Notes: generated by a model not told the origin, from the letters alone. A stretch of 64,000 nt of DNA from Syntrophobacter fumaroxidans MPOB (GCF_000014965.1 NC_008554.1:2840001-2904000); one strand, 5' to 3'; positions 45,958 to 56,016 are shown, numbered from the stretch's first letter. Program-made: numbers and translations.

Positions 45958-48377
45958 CCCGCTACGTGTGTATCCATGGCCATTTCTATCAGCCTCCTCG
46001 TGAAAACCCCTGGCTCGGCGAGGTGGAGCTCCAGGACTCGGCTTACCCCTTTCATGACTGGAACGAGAAGATCGCGGCCCAGTGCTACGCCCCGAACGCC
46101 GCCTCACGGATCCTCGACCATGAGCAGCGGATCATCCGGATCGTCAACAACTACTCGAAGATCAGCTTCAATTTCGGGCCGACGCTCCTCTCCTGGATGG
46201 AACGACACCGGCCGGAAACTCACGAGGCCATCGTCGAAGCGGATCGACTGAGCCGGTCGAGGTTTTCGGGGCACGGTTCGGCCCTGGCCCAGGTCTACAA
46301 CCACATGATCATGCCCCTGGCCAACGAGCGGGACAAGTACACTCAAGTCACTTGGGGAATCGAGGATTTCAGGAGACGATTCGGACGAGACCCGGAAGGA
46401 ATGTGGCTCCCGGAGTGCGCCGTCGACACGCGATCCCTGGAAGTTCTGGCCGAACTGGGAATCCGCTTCACCGTCCTCGCGCCCAGGCAGGCTGCAAATG
46501 TTCGCAGGCTCCTCCCGGAAGCGGATTGGGAAAACGTGGAAGACGCCCGAATCGATCCGACCACGGTCTACCTGTGCCGGTTGCCGTCGGGCAGGTCCAT
46601 CAGCCTGTTCTTCTATGACGGCCCCATTTCCCGGGAAATCGCTTTTTCGGGGTTGCTGAGCAACGGCCAGTCGCTTGCCGAAAGACTCATAAGCGCATTC
46701 GATGACGCCAGGGACCGGCCCCAGTTGGTGCACGCGGCCGTCGACGGAGAAACCTTCGGTCACCACCAGCGACACGGCGACATGGCGTTGGCCTACTGTC
46801 TTCATTTCGTCGAATCCGGGGAGCACGCGCAGCTGACCAACTATGGAGAGTTCCTGGAAAAGAATCCTCCGACCCATGAGGTTGAAATCTACGACAACTC
46901 GTCATGGAGCTGCATACACGGAATAGAGCGCTGGCGCGAGAACTGTGGCTGTCATACCGGCATGCACGGCGGGTGGACCCAGTCGTGGAGAGGCCCTCTG
47001 CGACATTCGATGGACCGGTTGAGAGACGAGGCCGCCCTGGCCTTCGAGGAGGTCGGTTCTCAGTTCCTGCGGTCTCCCTGGGAAGCCAGAAACCGGTACA
47101 TCGAGGTGGTCCTGGACCGTTCTCCGGAGAATGTGGAACGATTCCTCGCCAACCACACGGTGCGCGCGCTCGACCGATACGAGAAGGTCCAGGTTCTGCA
47201 GCTCCTCGAGATGCAGCACAATGCCATGCTGATGTACACCAGCTGCGGCTGGTTCTTTGACGAGATCTCGGGAGTCGAGAGCGTTCAGGTCTTGCAGTAT
47301 GCGGCGCGAGTCGCTCAATTCGTGGAGCTTCTGACCGGCACCCCCGTGGAAGAGGACTTTGCGGGACGGCTGGAGGCGGCGCCCAGCAATCTCTTCGGGA
47401 ACGGAGCCAGGGTCTACGAAATGTTCGTCAGGCCCGCGCGGCTGGATCTGCTCCGGGTCGGAGTCCATTACGCCGTCTCCACGCTTTTTGAAGACTACCC
47501 CGATGAAACCCCGATCTATTCCTACACGATTCGACGAGAATGCCATGAGACCATGGAAGCCGGCAGACTGAGGCTTGCCATAGGGAGGGCGGTGGTCCGT
47601 TCGAACATCATCTGGAGTGAAGAGACCGTCAGTTACGCGGTCCTGCACCTCGGCGACCACAACATCAGCGGCGGCGGGAGGGTGTTTCGGGGCGACGATG
47701 CTTACACCCTCATGGAAAGCGAGATTCGGTCGGCCTTCGACAGGGCCGACGTTCCCGAAGTGATCCGGCTCATGGACAAGCACTTCGGCACGAACAACTT
47801 CTCCCTTTGGCACCTGTTCAGGGATGAACAAAGAAAAGTCATCGACCAGATCCTGGCCCTGACCTACAGCGACATCGAAGCGTCCTATCGCCGGATATTC
47901 GAGAACACGCACGCCGTGATGAACTTCCTTCAGGGCCTGCAGGTGCCTCTTCCCAAGTTCATCCTGGCGGCCGCCGAGAGGATCGTCAACCTCGACCTCG
48001 CGCGGCTCTTTGAAACGGAAGCGATGGACCACGCGAGACTGGAGTCTCTCCTCTCCGTCGCTCAACGCTGGGGGCTCGATCTGGACCGTGAAAAGCTCGG
48101 CTTCAATGCGGGCGCGTGGATCACCGGCGCCATGGAAAGACTCCTGGAAAATCCCGAGGAAAAGGAACGCATGGAAGAAATCGCCCGCGTCCTCGGCCTG
48201 TTGCAGGCGGCGGCCGTGCCGTTGGACCTCTGGGGGGCTCAGAACCTTTACTACTCCCTGGGTGAGTCAACCCACGGGAGGATGAAGAACGAGGCGGGGG
48301 GTCGAGGCGAGTCCGCCGAGGAATGGGTCCGTTCCTTCGATCAGCTCGGACGCCACCTGAACGTGGTGATGCCATGA
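45954..48377 (+). CDS. GH57 family glycosidase with DUF3536 (alpha-amylase/glucan-processing)
   Basis: 807 aa from GTG 45954, whose GTGA overlaps the treZ stop and has GGGAGAA upstream. The N-terminus HGHFYQPPRENPW is the GH57 start; GMWLPECAVD supplies the candidate nucleophile Glu and AVDGETFGHHQRHGD the second active-site region. A DUF3536-like C-terminal region follows. It is probably a cytoplasmic alpha-glucan hydrolase or transferase feeding or trimming the maltooligosaccharides used by TreY and TreZ. Exact specificity is not readable. The stop overlaps treY (ATGA). Confidence 0.88.
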   Translation: MTRYVCIHGHFYQPPRENPWLGEVELQDSAYPFHDWNEKIAAQCYAPNAASRILDHEQRIIRIVNNYSKISFNFGPTLLSWMERHRPETHEAIVEADRLSRSRFSGHGSALAQVYNHMIMPLANERDKYTQVTWGIEDFRRRFGRDPEGMWLPECAVDTRSLEVLAELGIRFTVLAPRQAANVRRLLPEADWENVEDARIDPTTVYLCRLPSGRSISLFFYDGPISREIAFSGLLSNGQSLAERLISAFDDARDRPQLVHAAVDGETFGHHQRHGDMALAYCLHFVESGEHAQLTNYGEFLEKNPPTHEVEIYDNSSWSCIHGIERWRENCGCHTGMHGGWTQSWRGPLRHSMDRLRDEAALAFEEVGSQFLRSPWEARNRYIEVVLDRSPENVERFLANHTVRALDRYEKVQVLQLLEMQHNAMLMYTSCGWFFDEISGVESVQVLQYAARVAQFVELLTGTPVEEDFAGRLEAAPSNLFGNGARVYEMFVRPARLDLLRVGVHYAVSTLFEDYPDETPIYSYTIRRECHETMEAGRLRLAIGRAVVRSNIIWSEETVSYAVLHLGDHNISGGGRVFRGDDAYTLMESEIRSAFDRADVPEVIRLMDKHFGTNNFSLWHLFRDEQRKVIDQILALTYSDIEASYRRIFENTHAVMNFLQGLQVPLPKFILAAAERIVNLDLARLFETEAMDHARLESLLSVAQRWGLDLDREKLGFNAGAWITGAMERLLENPEEKERMEEIARVLGLLQAAAVPLDLWGAQNLYYSLGESTHGRMKNEAGGRGESAEEWVRSFDQLGRHLNVVMP

Positions 48378-51241
48378 AACCCGTCCCGACCGCGACGTAC
48401 CGGATCCAGTTCGGTCCCGCCTTCACTTTTCAGCACCTGAAGGAAGTCGTCCCGTTCCTGCGGCGCATGGGAATTTCCTGCATCTACGCCTCACCCATTT
48501 TCAAGGCGAGGAGAGGCAGCACGCACGGCTACGACGTGGTCGACTTCAGCGAGATCAACCCGGAACTGGGAGGCCGGGAAGGGTTTGAGTCCCTGATGGA
48601 CGAAATCAGGCGACACGGCATGAGCTGGCTCCAGGACATGGTCCCGAACCACATGGCCTACAGCGCTCAAAACCGGTTCCTGGTGGATGTCGGTGAAAAC
48701 GGTCCCAACTCGAGATACTTCGATTTCTTCGACGTCGAATGGGATCATCCGTACGAAGGGATCCGGGGAAGAGTGCTCGCGCCTTTCCTCGGATCGTTCT
48801 ACGGCGAGTGCCTCGAAAAAGGGGAAATACAGCTCGTCTTCGATGAAAGAGGTTTTGCCGTCAGGTACTACGACATGCGATTCCCCTTGCGAATCGAATC
48901 CTACGCCGACCTCCTCACCTATCGGCTGGGTTCCCTGCGGGGGAAGCTGCCGCCCGATGAGCCCGATTTCATCAAGCTCCACGGGATTCTCGGAATCCTC
49001 TACGTTCTCAGGACACTCCCCTCGGGAGCGATCTCCGACGAGCGTTACGACCAGATCAGATTCATCAAGATCATGCTGTGGGAGCTCTGCAACCGGAATC
49101 CCGAAATCCGGTCGTTCATGGATGAAACCATCCGGGTGCTCAACGACCGGCCCGCGCGAGAGGAGAGCGTCCGATTCATGGAGCGGCTTCTCGGCGATCA
49201 GCACTACCGGCTCGCCCATTGGAAGGTCGCCGCCGAGGAAATCAACTACCGGAGGTTCTTCAACATCAACGAGTTGATATCGCTGAGAATGGAGAATCCG
49301 AAGGGCTTCGACTACGTTCATTCGCTGCTCCTGGAACTCATCGAAGAAGGAAGTGTTTCGGGTCTGCGCATCGATCACATCGACGGGCTTTTCGATCCTT
49401 CGCGGTATTTGACAAAGCTCCATGAAAGCACGGGGGGCGTTTACACCGTCGTGGAGAAGATCCTCGCATTCGGGGAATCCATCCCTGAGTTCTGGCCGGT
49501 GGCGGGGACGACGGGCTACGATTTTCTCAATATCGTCAACGGGCTCTTCTGTGATTCGAGAAATGCGAAGGTGTTCGACAGGATCTACTCCAGGTTCGCC
49601 GGCGGGCCGCTTTCATTCGACGGGATCGTTTTCGAGCAGAAGAAGCTCATCGCGGAAAGGCGCATGGCCGGAGACGTGGAAAACCTGGCGCACATCATCA
49701 AGAAAATTTCGGACCGGTACATGCGGGGAAGCGATCTGACGATGCTCGGCATCAGGAGGGCGGTTGTCCAGGTGCTGGCGCGTTTCCCCGTCTACCGCAC
49801 GTACTTCAACGGAAATTCGTTTCGTCCCGAAGATCGCGAATTCATCCGGTCGACCCTGGAACGGGCCAGGGAAGAAGACCCCGATCTCGTGCACGAATTC
49901 CATTTTCTCGATCAACTGCACGATCCTGAATTCGTTGACGGGCTCCCGGAGGAAGACCGGTCCGAGTGGCTCAACGCCATCATGCGCTTTCAGCAGCTCA
50001 CCGCCCCTCTGATGGCCAAGGGATTCGAAGACACCGCGCTTTACGTGTACAACAGGCTCCTGTCCCTCAACGAGGTGGGCGGCAGTCCCGACAGGTTCGG
50101 TATTCATGCCCGGGTTTTCCATGAATTCAACCAGAGGCGGCGGGCATCCCATCCGCATTCCATGTCGACCACATCGACTCACGACACCAAGAGGGGCGAG
50201 GATGTCCGGGCGAGAATCAACGTCCTCTCCGAGGTCCCCGGCGAATGGGAAAGACGGCTGCGGGTATGGTCCAAGCTCAACGCCGGGTTCAAGACCGTTG
50301 TGGACGGCAAGCGCGTTCCGGACCCGAACGTCGAGTACGCCCTCTACCAGACCATACTCGGGGCCTTCCCCTTCGGAGTCGACGCACTGCTGAGCGACTT
50401 GGCGAGCCGGAGGAAGGAGACGATGGCTTCCCCCCGCGCCGACGCATACGAAGACTTCGTGGACAGAATGAAGGCTTACGCCGTCAAGGCGGTCCGGGAG
50501 GCCAAGACCCATACCAGCTGGCTGCTGCCCGACCCCGATTACGAAAGTGCCGTCACTTCCTTTATCGAGGCCGTTCTGCGGTTGGACGCGGAGAACCGCT
50601 TCCTCAGGGAGTTCCTGCCGTTTCAGAAAAAGATCGCTTTCTTCGGCGTCTGGAATTCCCTCTCCCAGGTGCTGCTCAAGACCGCCTCCCCCGGAGTGCC
50701 CGATTTCTACCAGGGAACGGAGCTCTGGGACCTGAATCTCGTGGATCCCGACAACCGGCGTCCCGTGGATTTCGCGCAAAGAGAAGCCCTCCTGAACGAC
50801 ATCATCGCTCGCGCCGATGAAGACATCCTGTCCCTCATGGCCGATCTGCTCGCCGCAAAGGAGGATGGGCGCGTGAAGCTGTTTGCGATCCACAGGGCGC
50901 TTGGAGCGAGGCGGCGGAAGGCCGGGCTCTTCGACGAGGGAACATACGTCCCTCTCAAGGTGAAGGGAAAGCACAGGGGGAGCGTGATCGCCTTTGCGAG
51001 GCGCCACGGGGAGACGTGGTCCATTGCCGTGGCGCCCCGTTTCCTGGTCGACCTGGTCAAGGAAGGAGACCTCCCCCTCGGAAAGGCCGTCTGGAAAGAC
51101 ACCACCCTGGTTCTCCCCCCTCTTTGCCGCGAGCCATGGGAGGACGCGATCTCCGGGCAGATCCTGGCCAGGGAGAGGTTCCTGCCGGTGGGGGAGGTTT
51201 TCGAGCACTTCCCCGCGGCTCTTCTCATCAACGGCACCTAA
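48374..51241 (+). CDS. treY: Malto-oligosyltrehalose synthase TreY (GH13)
   Basis: 955 aa from ATG 48374, overlapping the GH57 stop (ATGA). It converts the reducing end of a maltooligosaccharide into a trehalose unit. Motifs: YRIQFGPAFTFQHLKEVVPF, YASPIFKARRGSTHGYDVVD, nucleophile Asp in LRIDHIDGLFDP, acid Glu in YTVVEKILAFGE, and STTSTHDTKRGEDVRARI. The long inserts between barrel strands and the full length agree with TreY. Confidence 0.94.
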   Translation: MKPVPTATYRIQFGPAFTFQHLKEVVPFLRRMGISCIYASPIFKARRGSTHGYDVVDFSEINPELGGREGFESLMDEIRRHGMSWLQDMVPNHMAYSAQNRFLVDVGENGPNSRYFDFFDVEWDHPYEGIRGRVLAPFLGSFYGECLEKGEIQLVFDERGFAVRYYDMRFPLRIESYADLLTYRLGSLRGKLPPDEPDFIKLHGILGILYVLRTLPSGAISDERYDQIRFIKIMLWELCNRNPEIRSFMDETIRVLNDRPAREESVRFMERLLGDQHYRLAHWKVAAEEINYRRFFNINELISLRMENPKGFDYVHSLLLELIEEGSVSGLRIDHIDGLFDPSRYLTKLHESTGGVYTVVEKILAFGESIPEFWPVAGTTGYDFLNIVNGLFCDSRNAKVFDRIYSRFAGGPLSFDGIVFEQKKLIAERRMAGDVENLAHIIKKISDRYMRGSDLTMLGIRRAVVQVLARFPVYRTYFNGNSFRPEDREFIRSTLERAREEDPDLVHEFHFLDQLHDPEFVDGLPEEDRSEWLNAIMRFQQLTAPLMAKGFEDTALYVYNRLLSLNEVGGSPDRFGIHARVFHEFNQRRRASHPHSMSTTSTHDTKRGEDVRARINVLSEVPGEWERRLRVWSKLNAGFKTVVDGKRVPDPNVEYALYQTILGAFPFGVDALLSDLASRRKETMASPRADAYEDFVDRMKAYAVKAVREAKTHTSWLLPDPDYESAVTSFIEAVLRLDAENRFLREFLPFQKKIAFFGVWNSLSQVLLKTASPGVPDFYQGTELWDLNLVDPDNRRPVDFAQREALLNDIIARADEDILSLMADLLAAKEDGRVKLFAIHRALGARRRKAGLFDEGTYVPLKVKGKHRGSVIAFARRHGETWSIAVAPRFLVDLVKEGDLPLGKAVWKDTTLVLPPLCREPWEDAISGQILARERFLPVGEVFEHFPAALLINGT

Positions 51242-51255
51242 GCGGCGCCGCCTTT

Positions 51256-51282
51256 CCCGCGTTGGAGCGGGCCGCCCTTTTT
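51256..51282 (+). terminator. Possible terminator after treY
   Basis: CCCGC and GCGGG form a short hairpin, followed six bases later by TTTTT. The stem is short, so support is modest, but it lies just 15 bp after the last gene of the operon. Confidence 0.4.
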
Positions 51283-51492
51283 CGTACACTCCCCTTCCCA
51301 CATGGTGGTATAAGATCATACCCGCACACATGGACGCGATTGAGAAGAGGGCTTGAACCGTCCCGGGAGGAGCCGCCTTCGACCGGCTCCAGCAGCTCGG
51401 CCGACGGTTTGTGAAATGGGGACGGAAGGCGGTCTCCGGAGCCCCTTTTGCTTCAGTGCGGCGGAAATCGATATTGGAGGGGCGCTTCCGAA

Positions 51493-53331
51493 ATGGATTC
51501 GACGGACATGTCTCCTGCCGGAGCCCCACGTAAACGGCAGGTGAGCGGACGGTATCACATGGCATGGGTGCGCATCCTGGACGGGATGCAGAGGCACCGG
51601 ACCGTCCGCTGGGGATTCTACAGCGTCGCGATCGGAATCCTTTCCGGGTTGATGGCCTGCGCGGTATTCGCCCTGCTGGAGTGGACTTCCTTCTTCTGCC
51701 TCGAATATCTTGCCGGGTATGCCGTGGCGAAACCCGCGGGCGAACACCTCGTCGATCTCGTCGCCGATACCCCTTTGCGCCGCTGGGTACTGTTCCTGCT
51801 CCCCGCCTTCGGCGGGCTCCTCTCCGGCCTCATCGTCTACACGTGGGCTCCCGAAGCCGAAGGGCACGGGATGGACGCATTCATCGACGCATTTCACAAT
51901 AAGAGCGGACACATCAGGACCCGGGTTCCCTTCGTTAAAGGCATCGCCTCCGTGATCACCCTGTCCACCGGCGGAAGCGCGGGCCGGGAAGGTCCCATCG
52001 CCCAGATCGGCGCGGGCATCGGTTCTTGTCTGGGACGAGCGTTCCATTTGACCGCGCGGGAGCGGCGCCTGATGCTCCTCGCGGGCTGCGCGGCCGGCCT
52101 TGGCGCCATATTCCGGGCTCCTCTCGGCGGAGCGTTGACGGCCATAGAGGTTTTGTACCGGGAGGATTTCGAGGCGGAGGGGATCGTCCTGTGCATCATC
52201 TCGTCGGTGACCGGCTACGCCATCTTCACGGCCATCTTCGGGCACGAGCCGATCTTCGAAACCACGGCTTTGCCGTTTTCAAACCCGGTGGAGCTGCTTT
52301 TCTACGGGATACTCGCCCTGATCTGCGTTCCTTTCGGGTACGCCTACGTGAAGATCTTTTACGGGCTCCGGGACCACCTCTTTCGCCGTCTCCCGCTCAA
52401 GCGCGTTTTCGTGCCCGCCCTGGGAGGGCTGCTGGTGGGCCTGCTCGGGCTCTTCGCCCCGCAGGTGCTGAGCGGAGGATACGGCACGATCCAGCAGGCA
52501 CTCAAGGGAGAAGTCTCCGCCGGCCTCCTGTTGCTCCTCGCGGCACTGAAGATCGTGGCGACGTCTTTTACGATCTCCTCCGGTGGAAGCGGAGGGGTCT
52601 TCGGTCCATCCCTTTTCATCGGCGCAATGCTGGGGGGAGCCGTGGGACAGCTCTCGCACGAGTGGTTCCCCACGCTGGTGACCCAGCCCGGAGGTTTCGC
52701 CCTGGTGGGCATGGGCGCGTTTTTCGCCGGCGTCGCCAAGGCGCCCATCGGTGCCCTGCTCATGGTGTGCGAGATGACGGGCGGCTACGGGCTGGTGGTT
52801 CCCCTCATGTTCACCTCGGTCGTCGCCATTCTTCTCTCCCAGCGGTGGAGCCTCTATGAAAAGCAGGTGCTCAACAAGTTCCATTCTCCGGCTCACCGTT
52901 CGGACACGGTCATCAACATCCTCCAGACCATGCGGGTGAAGGACGTGTTCAGACGGGACGTCCCCGTGACCGTGCTTCCCGAGGACATGACCTTCGGCCA
53001 GTTGAGGAGATTGCTCACCAGGACCAGGGAATCCTTTTTCCCCGTGGTCGACGACAAGTGGGGCCTGTGCGGCATATTGGCCGTCCGCGACCTCAGGGAG
53101 GTGATCTTCGAGCAGCACGTGCAGGACTTGCTGGTCGTGGGCGAATTGGCTTCCCGGCCCGTCTCGGTCGAGCCCGAGGACAATCTCTACGATGCGATGC
53201 TCCTGTTTCTCCAGACCGGCTACGGTCAGATCCCCATCGTGGACGGGCAGGCCGGTCTTGCGGGACTCCTTCGATTGCAGGATTTGATGGAAGCCTACCA
53301 GCAGGAAATCGACAAGCTGCGGGAAGGGTAG
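51493..53331 (+). CDS. ClC-family chloride channel/transporter with CBS pair
   Basis: 612 aa from ATG 51493, GGAGGGG upstream. Chloride channel or Cl-/H+ antiporter in the inner membrane. The signatures are TGGSAGREGPIAQIGAGIG (with the gating Glu in GREGP), SGGSGGVFGPSLFIGAMLGG, and GAFFAGVAKAPIGALLMVCEMTGG. The C-terminal ~150 residues have two CBS motifs (VTVLPEDMTFGQL and RPVSVEPEDNLYDAM) that may bind nucleotide. Monocistronic. Confidence 0.92.
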   Translation: MDSTDMSPAGAPRKRQVSGRYHMAWVRILDGMQRHRTVRWGFYSVAIGILSGLMACAVFALLEWTSFFCLEYLAGYAVAKPAGEHLVDLVADTPLRRWVLFLLPAFGGLLSGLIVYTWAPEAEGHGMDAFIDAFHNKSGHIRTRVPFVKGIASVITLSTGGSAGREGPIAQIGAGIGSCLGRAFHLTARERRLMLLAGCAAGLGAIFRAPLGGALTAIEVLYREDFEAEGIVLCIISSVTGYAIFTAIFGHEPIFETTALPFSNPVELLFYGILALICVPFGYAYVKIFYGLRDHLFRRLPLKRVFVPALGGLLVGLLGLFAPQVLSGGYGTIQQALKGEVSAGLLLLLAALKIVATSFTISSGGSGGVFGPSLFIGAMLGGAVGQLSHEWFPTLVTQPGGFALVGMGAFFAGVAKAPIGALLMVCEMTGGYGLVVPLMFTSVVAILLSQRWSLYEKQVLNKFHSPAHRSDTVINILQTMRVKDVFRRDVPVTVLPEDMTFGQLRRLLTRTRESFFPVVDDKWGLCGILAVRDLREVIFEQHVQDLLVVGELASRPVSVEPEDNLYDAMLLFLQTGYGQIPIVDGQAGLAGLLRLQDLMEAYQQEIDKLREG

Positions 53332-53465
53332 CGCTTCCCTGCATGGGGCCTGGCCGGGGGAAGGGGCGCGGGGCCCTCGTGCCCACGATCCGGCCGAACC
53401 TCCCGTCCACCCTGCGCGAATCACAACGAAGGATGAGAAGGAGCGGGGCCGGGGGTGTTTTTCCG

Positions 53466-54041
53466 TTACTTGTTCCTGTTTTTCATAGCCCATTCGGCAG
53501 CCAACTTCCGCTCCTCCTTGATGGCATCATTGAAGAGCCGTGTGTGTATAGGAGCCCCCATCCTAGAGGTGAATACGGCATGCATTTCTTTTGAATGGTA
53601 TTCTTTCAATGGTTCCATCCGGATTATCATTCCGTCCTTAGGAAGGAAATCGGTCCTCCTTTTCATTGAAAAAAATATCTGTTCGTTGCCGGACCATATA
53701 TAGTCTTTGGGGAAAATGTGCGTGGTACTCCAGCAGATATAACCTTTCTTATAGACAGTCATTCTGAATTCATGGACACCCAGGAGCGATGCATATATGG
53801 GCAACTTGAAACGACCTCGGGCATCCGAGACGTCTTCCGCTTCTTCAGTCGTCACCGTACCCGCCAGGCCCGGCGGCCCGGGTCCGGACTCCAACCATTT
53901 TATGTTCGCCACGGCGTTCTCGATGGGCTCCCCGGTTTCGGCGTCGACGACCTGGCCCGTGACCATCCATCTCATGGGCCAGGAGATCAGCATCAGCACC
54001 AGGATCACCGCGGCCACCGCGGGCAGGTAACGTTTCAACAT
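53466..54041 (-). CDS. Membrane-anchored carboxypeptidase-regulatory-like protein, copy A
   Basis: 191 aa; N-terminal membrane segment (YLPAVAAVILVLMLISW) then GQVVDAETGEPIENAVANIKW, a carboxypeptidase-regulatory (Ig-like) fold, and no catalytic motif. Paralogous to the gene at 58341-58916 over its full length, with many substitutions. Third gene of module A. The periplasmic domain might cap or display a partner. Confidence 0.7.
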   Translation of the reverse strand: MLKRYLPAVAAVILVLMLISWPMRWMVTGQVVDAETGEPIENAVANIKWLESGPGPPGLAGTVTTEEAEDVSDARGRFKLPIYASLLGVHEFRMTVYKKGYICWSTTHIFPKDYIWSGNEQIFFSMKRRTDFLPKDGMIIRMEPLKEYHSKEMHAVFTSRMGAPIHTRLFNDAIKEERKLAAEWAMKNRNK

Positions 54042-54130
54042 CGCTCATGTGCCTCCATGCAACCGTCGTGACTCAAAATCGGTCTATGTCCCATATGCTC
54101 GCGGCATCCCTCAGGAAATAAACGTAGTAG

Positions 54131-55796
54131 CCCGGAAAATTCATAAATAGTGCTTGAAAAAGAAACGGACATCCTGTAACGTGTTGACTTGACAAGAGAA
54201 AACACGAAACAAAAGGAATGTCCGTTGAATACAGTCTGTCATAAACAACTCTCTTTTGCAAACCTTGATTCGCGCTCTGTTGTGGCCGAGTTTTCGGCCG
54301 GCCCAATGACCTCGGACGGCGGCTCATTGCTGCTGCGGGAAATCGATCGCGCAACGGATCTTTCTTCCTCCATGAGCCGGGCACTTTCCGACCGTCGCGA
54401 TCAGGCCAAAGTGCACCATGGCCAGGAGGAACTCTTGCGCCAACGCCTTTTCGCCATTGCGATGGGCTACGAAGACGGCAACGATCATCAATCCCTGCGC
54501 TTTGATCCGGGGCTCAAAACCGCCGTTGGCAGGTTGCCCGAAACCGATCCGGCACTGGCTTCCCAACCGACGCTCTCACGTTTCGAAAACCGTGTAGGGA
54601 ACTGTGAGCTTCGCCGCCTGAGCGACGCCCTGATTGACGCCTATGTGGCCGCACACCCGGCTCCGCGCAAGGTAATCGTGCTCGATATGGACGCAACGGA
54701 TGATCCCGTTCACGGCTTGCAGCAACTCTCCTTCTTCCACGGCTACTACGATCAGTACATGCTGCATCCGCTGCTGATCTTTGACGGGCTCACCGGTTTT
54801 CCGGTAGCCGCGGTGCTGCGCGCGGGCAACGCACACGCGTCCAAAGGAGCGGCGGCAATCTTGAAGCGCATCATCCGCCGCCTCAAACATGCCTATCCGG
54901 GCGCCACTATTCTGGTGCGCGCCGATGCAGGCTTTGCCGTACCGGCCATCTACAGGCTCCTTGAGCGCGAGAAGGTCAAATACACGATCGGCCTGATCAC
55001 CAATGACCGTCTTCGCAAACGTGCCGCCAACCTGGTGATCAAAGCCGAGAGGCAGTTCGCCAAAACCGGAGCGAAGCAAAGACTCTTTGGCAGCTTTTAC
55101 CATCGAGCCGGATCCTGGCAACGATCACGTCGGGTTATTGCCAAGGTCGAGCGACTCTCCCGGGGCCTCAACACCCGCTTTGTGGTGACCAACATCCTTG
55201 AATCCGCCGCAGGGATTTATGACGGCATCTACACCGGCCGGGGCGATGCCGAGAACCGGATCAAGGAGCTCAAGGTTCATCTCAAAGCCGATCGGCTGAG
55301 CTGCACCCGGTTCCAGGCCAACCAGTTTCGGCTGCTGCTGCACACCTTCGCCTTCGTTCTGTTTTGGCACCTGCGCCGGAGCCTTGCCGGAACGGAACTG
55401 GCTGCCGCCACAGTCGACACCCTCAAGCTCAAACTGCTCAAAGTCGGCGCACGGGTGGTCCAGAGCGTGCGGCGCATCCTCTTTACCATGCCGCGCGCCT
55501 ATCCCTATCAACGCCTCTTTGCCACCGCACTGCAAAATATTCGGCAAATGCCGCTCCGATGCTGAAGGCACGGCCTCCCGTACCGAAGCCTGATCACCAT
55601 GAAAACCGATGTCAACACTACAGGTGCGCCCAATATCGGGCTGTCGGGCACAAAAATATGAGGCGAAAACCGAAACACAGGATTCGGGACCGATTCCAGT
55701 GCCTCTCAACAGCACGGACCACCGAAAAATCCGTCTCCGTCACTCATGATGGTCACATTCAACGGCTTTCTCGCCAAGCCTCGTGAATAATGCGGG
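54131..55796 (+). mobile_element. IS1380-family insertion sequence with 4-bp target duplication
   Basis: 1,666 bp. Ends CCCGGAAAATTCATAAAT and, on the opposite strand, CCCGCATTATTCACGAGG are imperfect inverted repeats. GTAG occurs on both sides (54127-54130 and 55797-55800). The uninterrupted target, aacgtagtaggtgatgtcg, is preserved at about 59001, proving the insertion. It contains one transposase gene and appears complete. Confidence 0.85.
54225..55565 (+). CDS. IS1380-family DDE transposase
   Basis: 446 aa if TTG 54225 is the start, favoured by AAAGGA seven bases upstream; the frame begins at TTG 54189 without a site. Family pattern AEFSAGPMTSDGGSLLLREI, RRxxxDQ-like SDRRDQAKVHH, and DDE candidates in VLDMDATDDPVHG, VRADAGFAVP and GRGDAENRIKELK. 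Complete and uninterrupted, so probably active or recently so. Confidence 0.9.
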   Translation: MNTVCHKQLSFANLDSRSVVAEFSAGPMTSDGGSLLLREIDRATDLSSSMSRALSDRRDQAKVHHGQEELLRQRLFAIAMGYEDGNDHQSLRFDPGLKTAVGRLPETDPALASQPTLSRFENRVGNCELRRLSDALIDAYVAAHPAPRKVIVLDMDATDDPVHGLQQLSFFHGYYDQYMLHPLLIFDGLTGFPVAAVLRAGNAHASKGAAAILKRIIRRLKHAYPGATILVRADAGFAVPAIYRLLEREKVKYTIGLITNDRLRKRAANLVIKAERQFAKTGAKQRLFGSFYHRAGSWQRSRRVIAKVERLSRGLNTRFVVTNILESAAGIYDGIYTGRGDAENRIKELKVHLKADRLSCTRFQANQFRLLLHTFAFVLFWHLRRSLAGTELAAATVDTLKLKLLKVGARVVQSVRRILFTMPRAYPYQRLFATALQNIRQMPLRC

Positions 55797-56016
55797 GTAG
55801 GTGATGTCGTAGACCTTCGATGAACGCGCCCTCTGAAGGAGAAACAATCGTGAGAGACAGCGCGGCAAGAGCCGGCAGGGCGCACGCGGCTTTATCGTGC
55901 CTGCGATCACGCCCGCAAAGATGCGCAGGCATGCAAACCGGTACGGGACGATTTTCACGCTTTACGGTAAGCCCCGGGTTCATGCCGAAAAGTGAAAAGT
56001 GTAGGTTTGACCCCGG

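Larger units (their letters stand above)
54073..55872 (-). pseudogene. Remnant of a cadherin-repeat surface protein gene, interrupted by IS1380
   Basis: Compared with the intact gene at 58948-61500, this copy keeps only the final codons (YYVYFLRDAASIWDIDRF, ending 54073) and a short stretch ALAALSLTIVSPSEGAFIEG. The sequence jumps from gtcgtagacct to tcgatgaacgcgccctc, corresponding to deletion of about 720 bp (59021-59742 in the intact copy), and from gcggcaagagc to gcggctttatcg, about 1.9 kb including signal peptide and start. The remaining frames do not join, and an IS lies between them. Confidence 0.8.
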
